This document shows positions 1 to 9,295 of a DNA stretch of 37,866 nucleotides, one piece after another. A program made the translations under genes and the position numbers. The notes under the pieces are model-generated. The model worked only from the letters and a program-made list of their open reading frames with translations. It ran no database searches and had not been told where the DNA came from. The stretch comes from Patescibacteria group bacterium (GTDB lineage: Bacteria; Patescibacteriota; Dojkabacteria; J137), in NCBI GenBank assembly GCA_963169855.1, contig CAUJCN010000002.1, positions 331,288-369,153 of the forward strand, read 5' to 3'. The stretch's first letter is position 1, and each line of letters begins with the position of its first letter.

Positions 1-252
1 AATCCTATTCTCGAAATTGCTGTAGCAATGTCATTACTGCAATGGATCTACACATACAAAAATGACGAGGGTGTTTTAAACGTTATAAGAGGAATTCTAT
101 TCAATACAAAACAAATGTGGAATATTAGTAAAAAGTCTTTTGATCATGCATGGGAAATTTTATTAACTGATCACGGATACGATTACGACTTTTGGCAGTA
201 TACAAGAAGTCAAATATTTCCTTTAATTAGAAAAGATATTACCGAAGAATAA
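1..252 (+). CDS. 3' end of a protein of unknown function, truncated by window edge
   Basis: Frame is open from base 1 (NPILEIAVAMSLLQWIYTYK...) to the TAA at 250-252; the listed ORF start at 28 is probably internal. Confidence 0.6.
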   Translation, partial: NPILEIAVAMSLLQWIYTYKNDEGVLNVIRGILFNTKQMWNISKKSFDHAWEILLTDHGYDYDFWQYTRSQIFPLIRKDITEE

Positions 253-1417
253 CATCTAACGTTGGGAAGTTATCGTTTGCAATAAATGCAAGCATAGCTC
301 CCCCACCTGTACAGATGTGACTAAAATTACTAAACCCAAACTTGTTTATTGCAGCAATTGTATCTCCTCCACCTAGTAGTTTATAAGCTGATGCTTGGTC
401 GATTGCAGAACCGATTTCTTTTGTACCTAATGAGGAATGCGACCACTCAAAAACTCCCATTGGACCATTCCATAAAATGGTTTTAGCATTTGAAATATTC
501 TCTAAGAAAAGACCAATAGTTTCTCTTCCGATATCAATCGCTACAGTTCCTTCAGGAATTGCAGAACCATTTACATATTCATAAGAAGAATATTCGCTAA
601 ACTCGTCTGCAATCAGGTGGTCTAATGGCAAAACAAGTTTATCTCCATATTTCTGAATAATTTCATTAGCTACAAAGATTTTGTCCTCTTCAAATTTTGA
701 ATTTCCAATTTCAATTCCTTTGGCTTTCATCAAAGTGTAAGCCATCGCTCCGCCGATCAAGATTTTATCTGCTTGTTCACCAAGAGCATTCAGAACATCC
801 AATTTTTCAGAAAGTTTTGCTCCGCCTAAAACTGCAACATAAGGTCTTTCTGGATTTGATAATTTTGATAACTGCTCTACTTCCTCAATAAATTTAAATC
901 CTAAGTAGCTAGGAAGTACTTGTGCAATATCGTAAGTTGAGGCTGATTCCCTATAATCTGCGAAGGCATCGTTCACAAAAACATCTCCAAGTGCCGCCAA
1001 TTCTTTTGCAAACTGCAACCTCTTTTCTAAATCTGTATTTTCTTCATCTTCGAAAAAACGAATGTTGTCTGAAAGAATTATATTTGAAGTTAATTCAGGG
1101 TTAGTTCCAAACGGAACAAATTGAACATCGTAAGTAGTTCCTAATTGACTTTCTAAAACATCTCTAACATTCCAAAAACTCAATTCTTTCGAATATCCTT
1201 TTGGTCTGCCTAAATGAGCCAGAATAATTACTCTCTTTGCATTGTCAGCCAAGAATTTTATTGTAGGTAACGATTCCGTAATTCTTGTGGAATCTGTGAC
1301 TTTGCCAGATTCGCTTACTGCAACATTCAAACAAGATCGTAGGATTACTGTTTTTTCTGATAAATCAGAAATCTTTGTTACAGAATAATTTTGTAGATCT
1401 TTAGTAAGTTTATACAT
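239..1417 (-). CDS. pgk: Phosphoglycerate kinase (divergent)
   Basis: AHLGRPKG, DNIRFF, LGGAKLSEK, NGPMGVFE and GGGDTIAA motifs. ORF is open to 1456, but the internal Met (MYKLTKDL...) at 1417 fits the usual PGK N-terminus better. Confidence 0.95.
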   Translation of the reverse strand: MYKLTKDLQNYSVTKISDLSEKTVILRSCLNVAVSESGKVTDSTRITESLPTIKFLADNAKRVIILAHLGRPKGYSKELSFWNVRDVLESQLGTTYDVQFVPFGTNPELTSNIILSDNIRFFEDEENTDLEKRLQFAKELAALGDVFVNDAFADYRESASTYDIAQVLPSYLGFKFIEEVEQLSKLSNPERPYVAVLGGAKLSEKLDVLNALGEQADKILIGGAMAYTLMKAKGIEIGNSKFEEDKIFVANEIIQKYGDKLVLPLDHLIADEFSEYSSYEYVNGSAIPEGTVAIDIGRETIGLFLENISNAKTILWNGPMGVFEWSHSSLGTKEIGSAIDQASAYKLLGGGDTIAAINKFGFSNFSHICTGGGAMLAFIANDNFPTLDVILR

Positions 1418-1490
1418 ATGTTGCCTAAGCCAAAGGCTTATGAATCTTGACAACAAAATATGATGACGTTGTCTAATTACAGTTTAGTAG

Positions 1491-2288
1491 TTAATTCTCC
1501 AATTGTAAAGAATGCAATTCAGATCCACCTTTAAAATATTGAATTTGTGATGAAGCTTTAGTAATTTCTGGTAAAGGTGCTCTCCTCACTTGTCGTTCAT
1601 ATTTGTAAGTACTTTCAGCTACATGTATTCGTAGATCAGCCAATCCAGCTGCTGCAAAAACAGATTTACATCCATCACAACAGATCTTTTGACCGTACAA
1701 GGAAATCTTCAGTTTGTGTTTAATAGATTGTAAATATTCAACAATTTGTGGATTTCTTTGTAGAAAGTTTACGAATCTTTGAACGCTTATGATCCCCATA
1801 GGATATTTTTCACTACGCGAATTTGGTCTTAAAATCTCGTGATAATTTTCTTCGTTTATGAAGCCTTTAACTTCTAAAGCATGCTTTAAAGTCACAACCT
1901 CTCCATGACCTGGTTGATTACAAATTTCTTCATCCTGACAAGCTTCGTATCCTACTTCCTTTCCCGTAAGTTTTTCTTTATGTAGACGAGGGCAAAATGC
2001 CTGATGATTATAAATTCCATCGATTCCCAGTACCGGATCTTCACCCTCGATTTCGATTGCACAAGCAACTACCAGAGATGCACACATATGCTTTTGCTTT
2101 TCTAATCGCATATGTGGGAGTCTTTCAAAAATCTCTAAGTATGATTGTTCAAATGGTTCATTTCTTAAGTAACCTACAAATGCTGTTAGTAGCTTTATAG
2201 AGGAATCTTGTTCTCCTACTTCTTGATAAGGCCCGCGTTCGAATTCTATCTGTTTTTCAGCTAATATACTTTCGTCAGTTCTCGACAT
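1491..2288 (-). CDS. Cytidine/dCMP deaminase-like zinc protein (divergent)
   Basis: GHGEVV (HxE-type motif, residues 128-130) followed by KICCDGCKSVFAAAGLADLRI (CxxC plus the AGI-R-like strand). Layout is G-I-D-G...CPR...C...HGE...CxxC, as in dCMP deaminase-like proteins. Confidence 0.65.
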   Translation of the reverse strand: MSRTDESILAEKQIEFERGPYQEVGEQDSSIKLLTAFVGYLRNEPFEQSYLEIFERLPHMRLEKQKHMCASLVVACAIEIEGEDPVLGIDGIYNHQAFCPRLHKEKLTGKEVGYEACQDEEICNQPGHGEVVTLKHALEVKGFINEENYHEILRPNSRSEKYPMGIISVQRFVNFLQRNPQIVEYLQSIKHKLKISLYGQKICCDGCKSVFAAAGLADLRIHVAESTYKYERQVRRAPLPEITKASSQIQYFKGGSELHSLQLEN

Positions 2289-3307
2289 TACATTTGTTTT
2301 ACAACCACTTTCAAAAGATCAACCATTCTGTTTGAATATCCCCATTCATTATCGTACCAGGCAACAAGTTTGAAGAACCGAGAATTCAATTGAATCGAAG
2401 CTGTAGCATCGTAAGTACTTGAGCAAGTATCGTGATTAAAGTCGCTCGAAACAACCGGATCTTCGGTATATCTCAAAATTCCTTTTAGATAAGTCTCACT
2501 TGCTCTTTTCATTGCAGCATTGATTTCTTCTAAACTTGTATCTCTACTCGGTTTGAATGTTAAATCAATGACTGACCCAACGGTTACAGGTACTCTGAAT
2601 GCCATTCCAGTAAGTTTTCCTTTAAGATCTGGGAAAATTTCTCCCATAGACTTTGCTGCTCCAGAAGTTGTTGGAACAATATTTGCTGCTGCCGCTCTTC
2701 CTCTTCTAAAATCTTTATGTGGTGCATCTTGTAGTTCCTGATCTGCAGTATAAGCATGGATTGTAGACATCAACCCTTCTTCGATTCCAAATCCCTCTTG
2801 AATTAATACATGAATGATTGGTGCTAAACAGTTTGTAGTACAACTAGCGTTTGAGATTGTGTCTTCGTTTGCGTATTGAACATCGTTCACTCCAACTAAG
2901 TAGGTTCTAACATCTTCATCACTTGGAGCAGAAATTATCACTTTTTTTGCCCCAGCTGAAATATGTCCCACAGCTTGTGCTTTTTTTGTAAATACTCCAG
3001 TTGATTCAATCACAACATCAATGTTGTAATCTGCCCAAGGTAATTCTGCTGGCGTTACTTTTTGAGCTAAAGTTTTTAGAGTTCGATCTCCAACTTGAAT
3101 TGTATTTTCATCAACAGCTTTAACATCAATATCTAATTTTCCGTGGACGGTATCGTATTTTAGTAAGTAGGCTAGATTTTCTGCCGAAACTAAATCGTTA
3201 ACAACTACTACCTCAATTTCTCCGTTTAAAAAGTTAGTTTCTAATAATGCTCTATACACTAATCTACCGATTCTACCGAATCCGTTAATTGCGACTCTTT
3301 TGGCCAT
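2288..3307 (-). CDS. gap: Glyceraldehyde-3-phosphate dehydrogenase
   Basis: AINGFGRIGR N-terminus, SNASCTTNCLAP active site, WYDNEWGYSNRMVDL C-terminus. Confidence 0.98.
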   Translation of the reverse strand: MAKRVAINGFGRIGRLVYRALLETNFLNGEIEVVVVNDLVSAENLAYLLKYDTVHGKLDIDVKAVDENTIQVGDRTLKTLAQKVTPAELPWADYNIDVVIESTGVFTKKAQAVGHISAGAKKVIISAPSDEDVRTYLVGVNDVQYANEDTISNASCTTNCLAPIIHVLIQEGFGIEEGLMSTIHAYTADQELQDAPHKDFRRGRAAAANIVPTTSGAAKSMGEIFPDLKGKLTGMAFRVPVTVGSVIDLTFKPSRDTSLEEINAAMKRASETYLKGILRYTEDPVVSSDFNHDTCSSTYDATASIQLNSRFFKLVAWYDNEWGYSNRMVDLLKVVVKQM

Positions 3308-3434
3308 ATTTTATTCGTAAAAATTACTAAAACCATTCTATACTGAAAAGTATCTATTTCTCCATAGAAAAAATTATAGGGTACTTTTATTTATCACAAG
3401 GCGGTGTATAATTGCCAAAGTTAGGAAACAAAAT

Positions 3435-3782
3435 ATGGCAACAAGATCTGAGTTCTTCGAGACACTCGAAATAGCAAACACAAAAAAAGCACTAAATAGA
3501 CTATTCAGGCTATACGTGGAAATTTTTTATAAGAAGAAATTTAAGGGAATCCAGATAAACGAATCACACAAAGGTTCTTTTATCTTATTTGCACAGAAAT
3601 TGGTGAAAAAAGCATTGGAAATGGGAGATTCTGCCTTAGATTCAAATTACAGAGATGTATTCACAATGGCGATCGCATCAGATTGGGAAAATTCTGAAAA
3701 GTTGATTACTGATCTCGAAACCTATGTTCTACCTGGAACTTTCTACAAAGTTGAGAAGGGGATTCTTGCAGAAGAAGCATAA
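3435..3782 (+). CDS. Hypothetical protein, 115 aa
   Basis: Complete ORF; TATAAT at 3407-3412 and AGGA shortly upstream of the ATG. No family recognised. Confidence 0.7.
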   Translation: MATRSEFFETLEIANTKKALNRLFRLYVEIFYKKKFKGIQINESHKGSFILFAQKLVKKALEMGDSALDSNYRDVFTMAIASDWENSEKLITDLETYVLPGTFYKVEKGILAEEA

Positions 3783-3806
3783 TTTTTACTTTAGAAAATA
3801 CCTAGA

Positions 3807-4265
3807 ATGCTTTCATACAGTGCTGAGGTTAAAAGTTATAAAGATAGAGTTTCCACATCCCCTCTACATACGAATCTTCTTACTCACTTAAAGATCTATA
3901 GATCTGTTGAGTACACAAATCTACTGGCACAAGTTGAAGAAAAACACTTGGTTTTGCTTTGCAGAATAGTTGATTTGTTGATCAAAGTAATGAATCCTGA
4001 TTTCAGAAATAATTTTGAGAACCAGATTTCTATGAGAAATTTATCCCCTCAAAATTATGGTTACATGAAGTTCTTCGTCTCACGAATTATTGCAATTTTG
4101 CATAATCCAGACGTACCTTTTCCTAATTCTGAATATTTACAGACTGTGTACTCCAGTGAGTTTTCAATGTTCAGAAGATATATAAAGCATGAACATGTCG
4201 AAGAAGAAAATTTTCAAGAAGTATTTGAGCCATTCTTTAAATTCTTCATTGTTAAAGAACAGTAA
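3807..4265 (+). CDS. Hypothetical protein, 152 aa
   Basis: Complete ORF 24 nt after the previous stop. No family recognised. Confidence 0.7.
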   Translation: MLSYSAEVKSYKDRVSTSPLHTNLLTHLKIYRSVEYTNLLAQVEEKHLVLLCRIVDLLIKVMNPDFRNNFENQISMRNLSPQNYGYMKFFVSRIIAILHNPDVPFPNSEYLQTVYSSEFSMFRRYIKHEHVEEENFQEVFEPFFKFFIVKEQ

Positions 4266-4304
4266 TTCTTCGATTTTTTTTATTGAGTATTGTAGACTGT
4301 ATGT

Positions 4305-5477
4305 ATGATAAATTTGAAAGTCTACAATTCAAACAGCAGTAGCACGTTAAGCAAGAACGGTGACTTTCCTTTCAGATCAATACTATCTCAAGAGATTCCA
4401 ACACTCGCTACATCTTCAAAGAATATTATCATCGTAGGAATTGGAGGATCTGATTTAGGTACAAGAGCTATTTTCGATGCAATTCTTCACCCATACAACA
4501 ACGAAATCAAGAATAAGAAGTTCTATTTTGCTGGTGATACTACTGATCCAGATCAAGTAAATTCAATTTTTGAATCAATAAATCTTTCAGAATCGTTATT
4601 TATTTTTGTTTCAAAATCAGGAAAAACCATTGAACAAAATATTTTTCTGAAAGTTACTGTAGATAGATTCTCTGTTGAAAACGTTGATTATCACGACCGT
4701 ATTATCTTTATTACTGATTCTAACGGAAGTCAATTTAGTGAAATCGCCGAGAATAATGGGTTTCACTTATTTCCAATTCCCGAAGAAGTTGGGGGTAGAT
4801 TCTCTGTTCTTACTAACGTTGGATTTGTGCCTTCTGCAATTTTTGGAATTGATAACTACAAACTGATCGAAGGAGCTAGCGATTTGGATAAATATTTTCT
4901 CAATTCTGATGATGATTTTATTTCTCAATATACTCAATTTAAGTTTGATGAATACCAAAAAGGAAAAAATATTTCTGTGATGATGCCTTACAAATATTCT
5001 CTGAAATCCTTTGCAAAATGGTATCAACAACTTTGGGCAGAAAGCTTAGGAAAGAATGGAAAAGGACAAACCCCAATTGCGATGTTAGGGCCTGTTGATC
5101 AGCATTCTCAGCTACAATTAATGAACGATGGTCCTGACGATAAATTCATCACAATTATTAAAGTTCTAGAGTCGAATAAGAATATTTTAACTTCTGATGC
5201 CAGACAGATTGAAGAATTAGGATATCTATCTTCGAGAGATTTAAATTCAGTTTTGAATGTTGAAGCAGATGTAACTATAGAAACTTTAGTAAAAGCTGGA
5301 CGGCCTGTCGCAGTTCTTGAAATTCCAAATTTAGACGAATATCATCTTGGTCAATTATTCTACTTCTTCATGCTTTCCACTGCTCTATTTGGGCAGGCAA
5401 TGGGAATCGATCCTTACAATCAACCTGGTGTTGAGGAAAACAAAACTTCTATTGATTCATCAGTTAGAAATTTGTAA
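4305..5477 (+). CDS. pgi: Glucose-6-phosphate isomerase
   Basis: VGIGGSDLGTRAIFDA, FVSKSGKTIEQ, GGRFSVLTNVGFVPSAIFGID, LWAESLGKNGKG and a conserved C-terminal FDPYNQPGVEENK-like segment (IDPYNQPGVEENK). Confidence 0.93.
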   Translation: MINLKVYNSNSSSTLSKNGDFPFRSILSQEIPTLATSSKNIIIVGIGGSDLGTRAIFDAILHPYNNEIKNKKFYFAGDTTDPDQVNSIFESINLSESLFIFVSKSGKTIEQNIFLKVTVDRFSVENVDYHDRIIFITDSNGSQFSEIAENNGFHLFPIPEEVGGRFSVLTNVGFVPSAIFGIDNYKLIEGASDLDKYFLNSDDDFISQYTQFKFDEYQKGKNISVMMPYKYSLKSFAKWYQQLWAESLGKNGKGQTPIAMLGPVDQHSQLQLMNDGPDDKFITIIKVLESNKNILTSDARQIEELGYLSSRDLNSVLNVEADVTIETLVKAGRPVAVLEIPNLDEYHLGQLFYFFMLSTALFGQAMGIDPYNQPGVEENKTSIDSSVRNL

Positions 5478-5509
5478 CTGATCACAATGTTTTTAGAAAC
5501 TGAATTTAC

Positions 5510-5515
5510 TACAAT
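5510..5515 (+). promoter_or_regulatory. Candidate leaderless -10 element (TACAAT-N6-ATG)
   Basis: TACAAT TCAGTT ATG (radC start at 5522). Confidence 0.45.
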
Positions 5516-5521
5516 TCAGTT

Positions 5522-6163
5522 ATGAAAATTAAAGACATTCCCGATTACGACAAACCTAGAGAGAAACTTATCAAATACGGCGCCGAATCATTAAAAATTT
5601 CTGAACTTTTTGCACTAATCATTTCTACTGGAACAAAAGGAAAAAGTGCTGTTGACATTGGAAAAGATTTGGAAAGAATCTATCAAACTAAAAACGATTT
5701 TCAACTTTCTGAATTAGTAAATTACAAAGGTCTAGGCAAAGCGAAGATCACTCAATTGGTTGCGGTTGTAGAAATTGGAAAACGTTTGTTCGCAGATAAG
5801 CAAACAAAAACTCTCCTCTCTCCCAAAGATGTTTGGGATTCGATGATTGATTTAAGATCATCAAAGAAAGAACACTTTGTAGTTTTCCTTTTAAATTCTA
5901 GAAACCAAGAAATTAAAAGGGAAATTATTTCGATCGGAACTTTATCTGAAAGTCTTGTTCATCCACGAGAAGTTTTCGAGCCCGCAATTCGCCAGAGTGC
6001 TTACTCTATAATATTATGCCACAATCACCCTTCTGGGAATCTAACTCCCTCAGAAGCGGATTTAAATGTGACAACAAGACTAAAAGAAATAGGAAATCTG
6101 TTAGGAATCACAATTGAAGATCATGTTGTTGTAACATCCGAAGGTTTCAGAAGTATTGTATAA
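5522..6163 (+). CDS. radC: RadC/JAB-domain family protein (DUF2466)
   Basis: IPDYDKPREKLIKYGAESL N-terminus and the JAMM motif ILCHNHPSGNLTPSEADLNVT. Confidence 0.95.
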   Translation: MKIKDIPDYDKPREKLIKYGAESLKISELFALIISTGTKGKSAVDIGKDLERIYQTKNDFQLSELVNYKGLGKAKITQLVAVVEIGKRLFADKQTKTLLSPKDVWDSMIDLRSSKKEHFVVFLLNSRNQEIKREIISIGTLSESLVHPREVFEPAIRQSAYSIILCHNHPSGNLTPSEADLNVTTRLKEIGNLLGITIEDHVVVTSEGFRSIV

Positions 6164-6205
6164 AAGTGGTGCAATAATTTTGCCGCACGCTTATACTAGT
6201 GAAGT

Positions 6206-7192
6206 ATGAATAGATTCTCTCGAGAAAACATCGAATCAAAACTTAAATTTATTGATTCTACAAATCCTTTTGAGCATGTAAAAAAAATAATCGGAGGTGT
6301 TTTAGATAACGCTCCTCATATTGGATTTCTTGGAAGTATACTGTTGTTTTTAATCATAAAAGATTACTTTTTCTTTTTTTCTTCAGTTCTTTTTGGTGTA
6401 CTTTCGATATTCTTCATTTATATTAATCAATTTGTTTTCCATAAATTTAAAGTCAATAAATTTAAAATTCCAATTTACGGATTAAAAAAGTCTTTCGAAT
6501 TTGTATATGTGTCTGACATTCACACAGGCAAAGAAAGGACAGCTACAAAGCAAAAAAAGTTGAATAGCTTGATCGAATTTATAAATTCAACAAATATAGA
6601 AACTGTTGTTTTTGGTGGCGATTACATCTACTACGATATCGACAAAAGTTTGATGGATAAATTTGCGAAAATCAAAGCAACAAATAAAATTGCAGTTTAT
6701 GGAAATCACGAATCACTTTATTTAAAAGAGAAGCAAGATCAAGAAGAACCTCGAGAATTTTACGAATCCTTTGCAGATTCTGGATTTGAATTGCTTATTA
6801 ATGAATCACGAAATATTGATGGAATAATTTTTGGTGGAATACCTGATTTATTCACAAAGAATTTTGACTTGGAGAAAACTTTCGAAAATACTCCGAAAGA
6901 CTTTAGAATATTAATTTCTCACAATCCTGATATCTTCGATTTTGTTGAGAATCAGGATAATGTTTCTTTAATTCTTTCGGGTCACAATCATGCTGGACAA
7001 GTAAATTTGCCAATTGTTGGACCTTTGATTCCTATGCCTGGTAAGCATAGATGGATGCAGAGAGGACTGTACGAAGTTGAAGGAAAGCCAAAACTTTTCA
7101 TGTCTCAAGGATTTGGTTCTGGAAGTTTGAAGACTAGGATTGGTACAGATTTCGAAGTGTGTATAATAAAATTAGTGCCTGAGAATAATTAG
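6206..7192 (+). CDS. Membrane-anchored metallophosphoesterase (YkuE/YaeI-like)
   Basis: N-terminal TM segments, then SDIHTG, GGDYIYYD, YGNHE, LSGHNHAGQ metallophosphoesterase motifs. Confidence 0.9.
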   Translation: MNRFSRENIESKLKFIDSTNPFEHVKKIIGGVLDNAPHIGFLGSILLFLIIKDYFFFFSSVLFGVLSIFFIYINQFVFHKFKVNKFKIPIYGLKKSFEFVYVSDIHTGKERTATKQKKLNSLIEFINSTNIETVVFGGDYIYYDIDKSLMDKFAKIKATNKIAVYGNHESLYLKEKQDQEEPREFYESFADSGFELLINESRNIDGIIFGGIPDLFTKNFDLEKTFENTPKDFRILISHNPDIFDFVENQDNVSLILSGHNHAGQVNLPIVGPLIPMPGKHRWMQRGLYEVEGKPKLFMSQGFGSGSLKTRIGTDFEVCIIKLVPENN

Positions 7193-7229
7193 TTCAGGAT
7201 GTAATACAGAATAATTAGAAACGTATAAA

Positions 7230-7790
7230 TTGGAGAATAGCTTAGAAAACAAAACAGATGAACAGTTAGTTGCACTATCAATAGAAAACAGTAGCGCATA
7301 TCTGATTTTGATGAAACGTTACGAAGGTAAATTAATCAGCTATATCAGAAGAATTTCTGGATTTGCTGTTGAAGATGCTCAGGACGTTCTTCAAGATACT
7401 TTTGTGTCTGTCTATTTAAACTTGAGAAAGTTTAATAACGAGTACAAGTTTTCGTCTTGGGTGTACAGAATAACTCATAATAAAACAATCAGCTTTTATA
7501 GAAAGTATAAAAAGCGAATTGTTGTTGCTGAAGAAGATAACAACGCCTTTGTAGAATTATTGAGTGGAATTACAAATGAAGAAGAACGATTAACTCAAGA
7601 AGTTCTTGCAGATAAAGTCAAAAGTGAAATATTAAATATGGATGTAAGGTATAAATCAGTTTTAGTTTTACGATACATGGAAAACAAAGAATACAACGAG
7701 ATTTCTGATATTCTTAAAATTCCAGTAAGCAATGTTGGTGTTTTAATCAATCGAGCTAAAAAATTACTTAAAGATAAATTAAATACTTAA
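7230..7790 (+). CDS. ECF-type RNA polymerase sigma factor
   Basis: Sigma-70 region 2 (AQDVLQDTFVSVYLNLRKF...FSSWVYRITHNKTISFYRK) and region 4 (VLVLRYMENKEYNEISDILKIPVSNVGVLINRAKKLLK). TTG start. Confidence 0.93.
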   Translation: MENSLENKTDEQLVALSIENSSAYLILMKRYEGKLISYIRRISGFAVEDAQDVLQDTFVSVYLNLRKFNNEYKFSSWVYRITHNKTISFYRKYKKRIVVAEEDNNAFVELLSGITNEEERLTQEVLADKVKSEILNMDVRYKSVLVLRYMENKEYNEISDILKIPVSNVGVLINRAKKLLKDKLNT

Positions 7791-7791
7791 T

Positions 7792-8499
7792 ATGTCCGTA
7801 AGTGAAGATGTACTAAACAAAATTAAAAATGACAATGTCAAACCTTACAGCAATTTGTGGGTTAAATTTTCTAAGTTCGCAAGCTATTTAGTTTTAGCGA
7901 CTGGAATAACTATGATCATAATTGCAGCTGGAATAGCTGCTTATAACGTAATCGAATCATTTTCTTTGGTGAGTATGATTATCGTTCCTGTATTAATTGC
8001 AGTAATTTTTGCGATTTTTGTATTTATAATCTTATTTCAAAAAATCGTTAAGTCTGATGAATTCTACAAATTCGCAAGATTTAAGTTCGCGGGATTCCTA
8101 TTAGGATTGATAATTGCAGGTGGAATTATTTGGAATGTTTCCGGAGCTGCTAAAGCCGCAGACATTGCACTTCAAGAAAACAGACAATATTGCGAAACAA
8201 TGAAAAAAGCAGTTTACGTAAAGTGGAGTTCCCCTGAAGAAGGTTATCTAGCTGGAGAAGTTCAAGAGAAACCAGTAAGTCCACAAACATTTACTCTTAA
8301 AGATTTACGAAGACACATTTGGACAATTCAACCGCTAGTTGAAGTTAATTTTATCGATCGTGGGAATACAGTTAAACTACAGGGTGAAATAACTGGGCCT
8401 TCAGTATTCAGAGCAAATCATATTGATTTGTGGGAAGGTAAAATGTGGTTTGATCTTTTGGATGGATATTATTCTACTCCAGAAATTAAGCAGGAATAA
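7792..8499 (+). CDS. Membrane protein, candidate anti-sigma partner of the upstream ECF factor
   Basis: Starts 1 nt after the sigma stop; short cytoplasmic N-terminus (VLNKIKNDNVKPYSNLWVKF), three predicted TM segments, extracytoplasmic domain. Confidence 0.6.
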   Translation: MSVSEDVLNKIKNDNVKPYSNLWVKFSKFASYLVLATGITMIIIAAGIAAYNVIESFSLVSMIIVPVLIAVIFAIFVFIILFQKIVKSDEFYKFARFKFAGFLLGLIIAGGIIWNVSGAAKAADIALQENRQYCETMKKAVYVKWSSPEEGYLAGEVQEKPVSPQTFTLKDLRRHIWTIQPLVEVNFIDRGNTVKLQGEITGPSVFRANHIDLWEGKMWFDLLDGYYSTPEIKQE

Positions 8500-9190
8500 G
8501 CTCCTCTTCCTTAACTGGAACACCAGTATCTCCAGCAAAATATTCTTTGAGAGTTTTATATGCAGCTGGATCAATCATTTCTTGTTCTTCAAGAAAGTCT
8601 AAATACCATAAGATATCATGTAAAAATTCTTCGTGATAAGAAAGTAGATAAACCATATGATTTAAAACATTCATAAAGAAACCCTGAAGCGTTCTTTCAT
8701 AGTAATAATGATGGTTATCAGCAAAATATGTTGCATGGTCACTTCCAATCTTACTATTATCTAATGCAAACAATATCTTAGAAATTCTTACTAAATTGCT
8801 GTAAAAAGTTCTTAATGCATCTCTTAACTCTGGAAATGTATAGCTTTCTGAAACTGCTGGGTTATGAATTCTACAGATGTCAGATAAGTATCTTCCAACT
8901 CTTTCAATAAGCGTATCATACAGTTCTCTTTTAAAGGCTCGCCACAAGCTTGATGTCATTTCTGGATGGAGTTCTGATTGATAGAAGTATTCATTTATTA
9001 CTGAAGATAACTCTTCGGCTATCTCGTCGGAATCCCATTTTAATCCTAAATTGAGTGCTTTGAACATTCGTTGCGCTAAAGCGCTACAGTAGAAATATTC
9101 AAAAAACTGGCTATCTTTAATAAACTCTTCAATCGAAGCGTTTCTATCAATTTTTGATTTTATACCTTGAAAATTATCAAAACCTTCCAT
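8486..9190 (-). CDS. Hypothetical protein, 234 aa, probably helical
   Basis: Complete ORF, convergent with the preceding gene (14-nt overlap); TATAAT about 26 nt upstream of the ATG. Confidence 0.65.
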   Translation of the reverse strand: MEGFDNFQGIKSKIDRNASIEEFIKDSQFFEYFYCSALAQRMFKALNLGLKWDSDEIAEELSSVINEYFYQSELHPEMTSSLWRAFKRELYDTLIERVGRYLSDICRIHNPAVSESYTFPELRDALRTFYSNLVRISKILFALDNSKIGSDHATYFADNHHYYYERTLQGFFMNVLNHMVYLLSYHEEFLHDILWYLDFLEEQEMIDPAAYKTLKEYFAGDTGVPVKEEELIPA

Positions 9191-9280
9191 TTTGTTACCA
9201 ATAAACAGCGATGATTATAAGCAATATTTCCCTTTTTGAAAATACTACATCTTCCAATATATCGTATATATAGCCATGAA

Positions 9281-9289
9281 TGATATAAT
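9281..9289 (+). promoter_or_regulatory. Candidate extended -10, leaderless (TGATATAAT-N6-ATG)
   Basis: TGA TATAAT TAAGTC ATG (mnmA start at 9296). Confidence 0.7.
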
Positions 9290-9295
9290 TAAGTC

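Noticed and set aside
697-1104. Plus-strand ORFs inside pgk (697-891, 922-1104)
   Set aside because: Antisense to a conserved enzyme, with no family-like sequence; by-products of codon bias.
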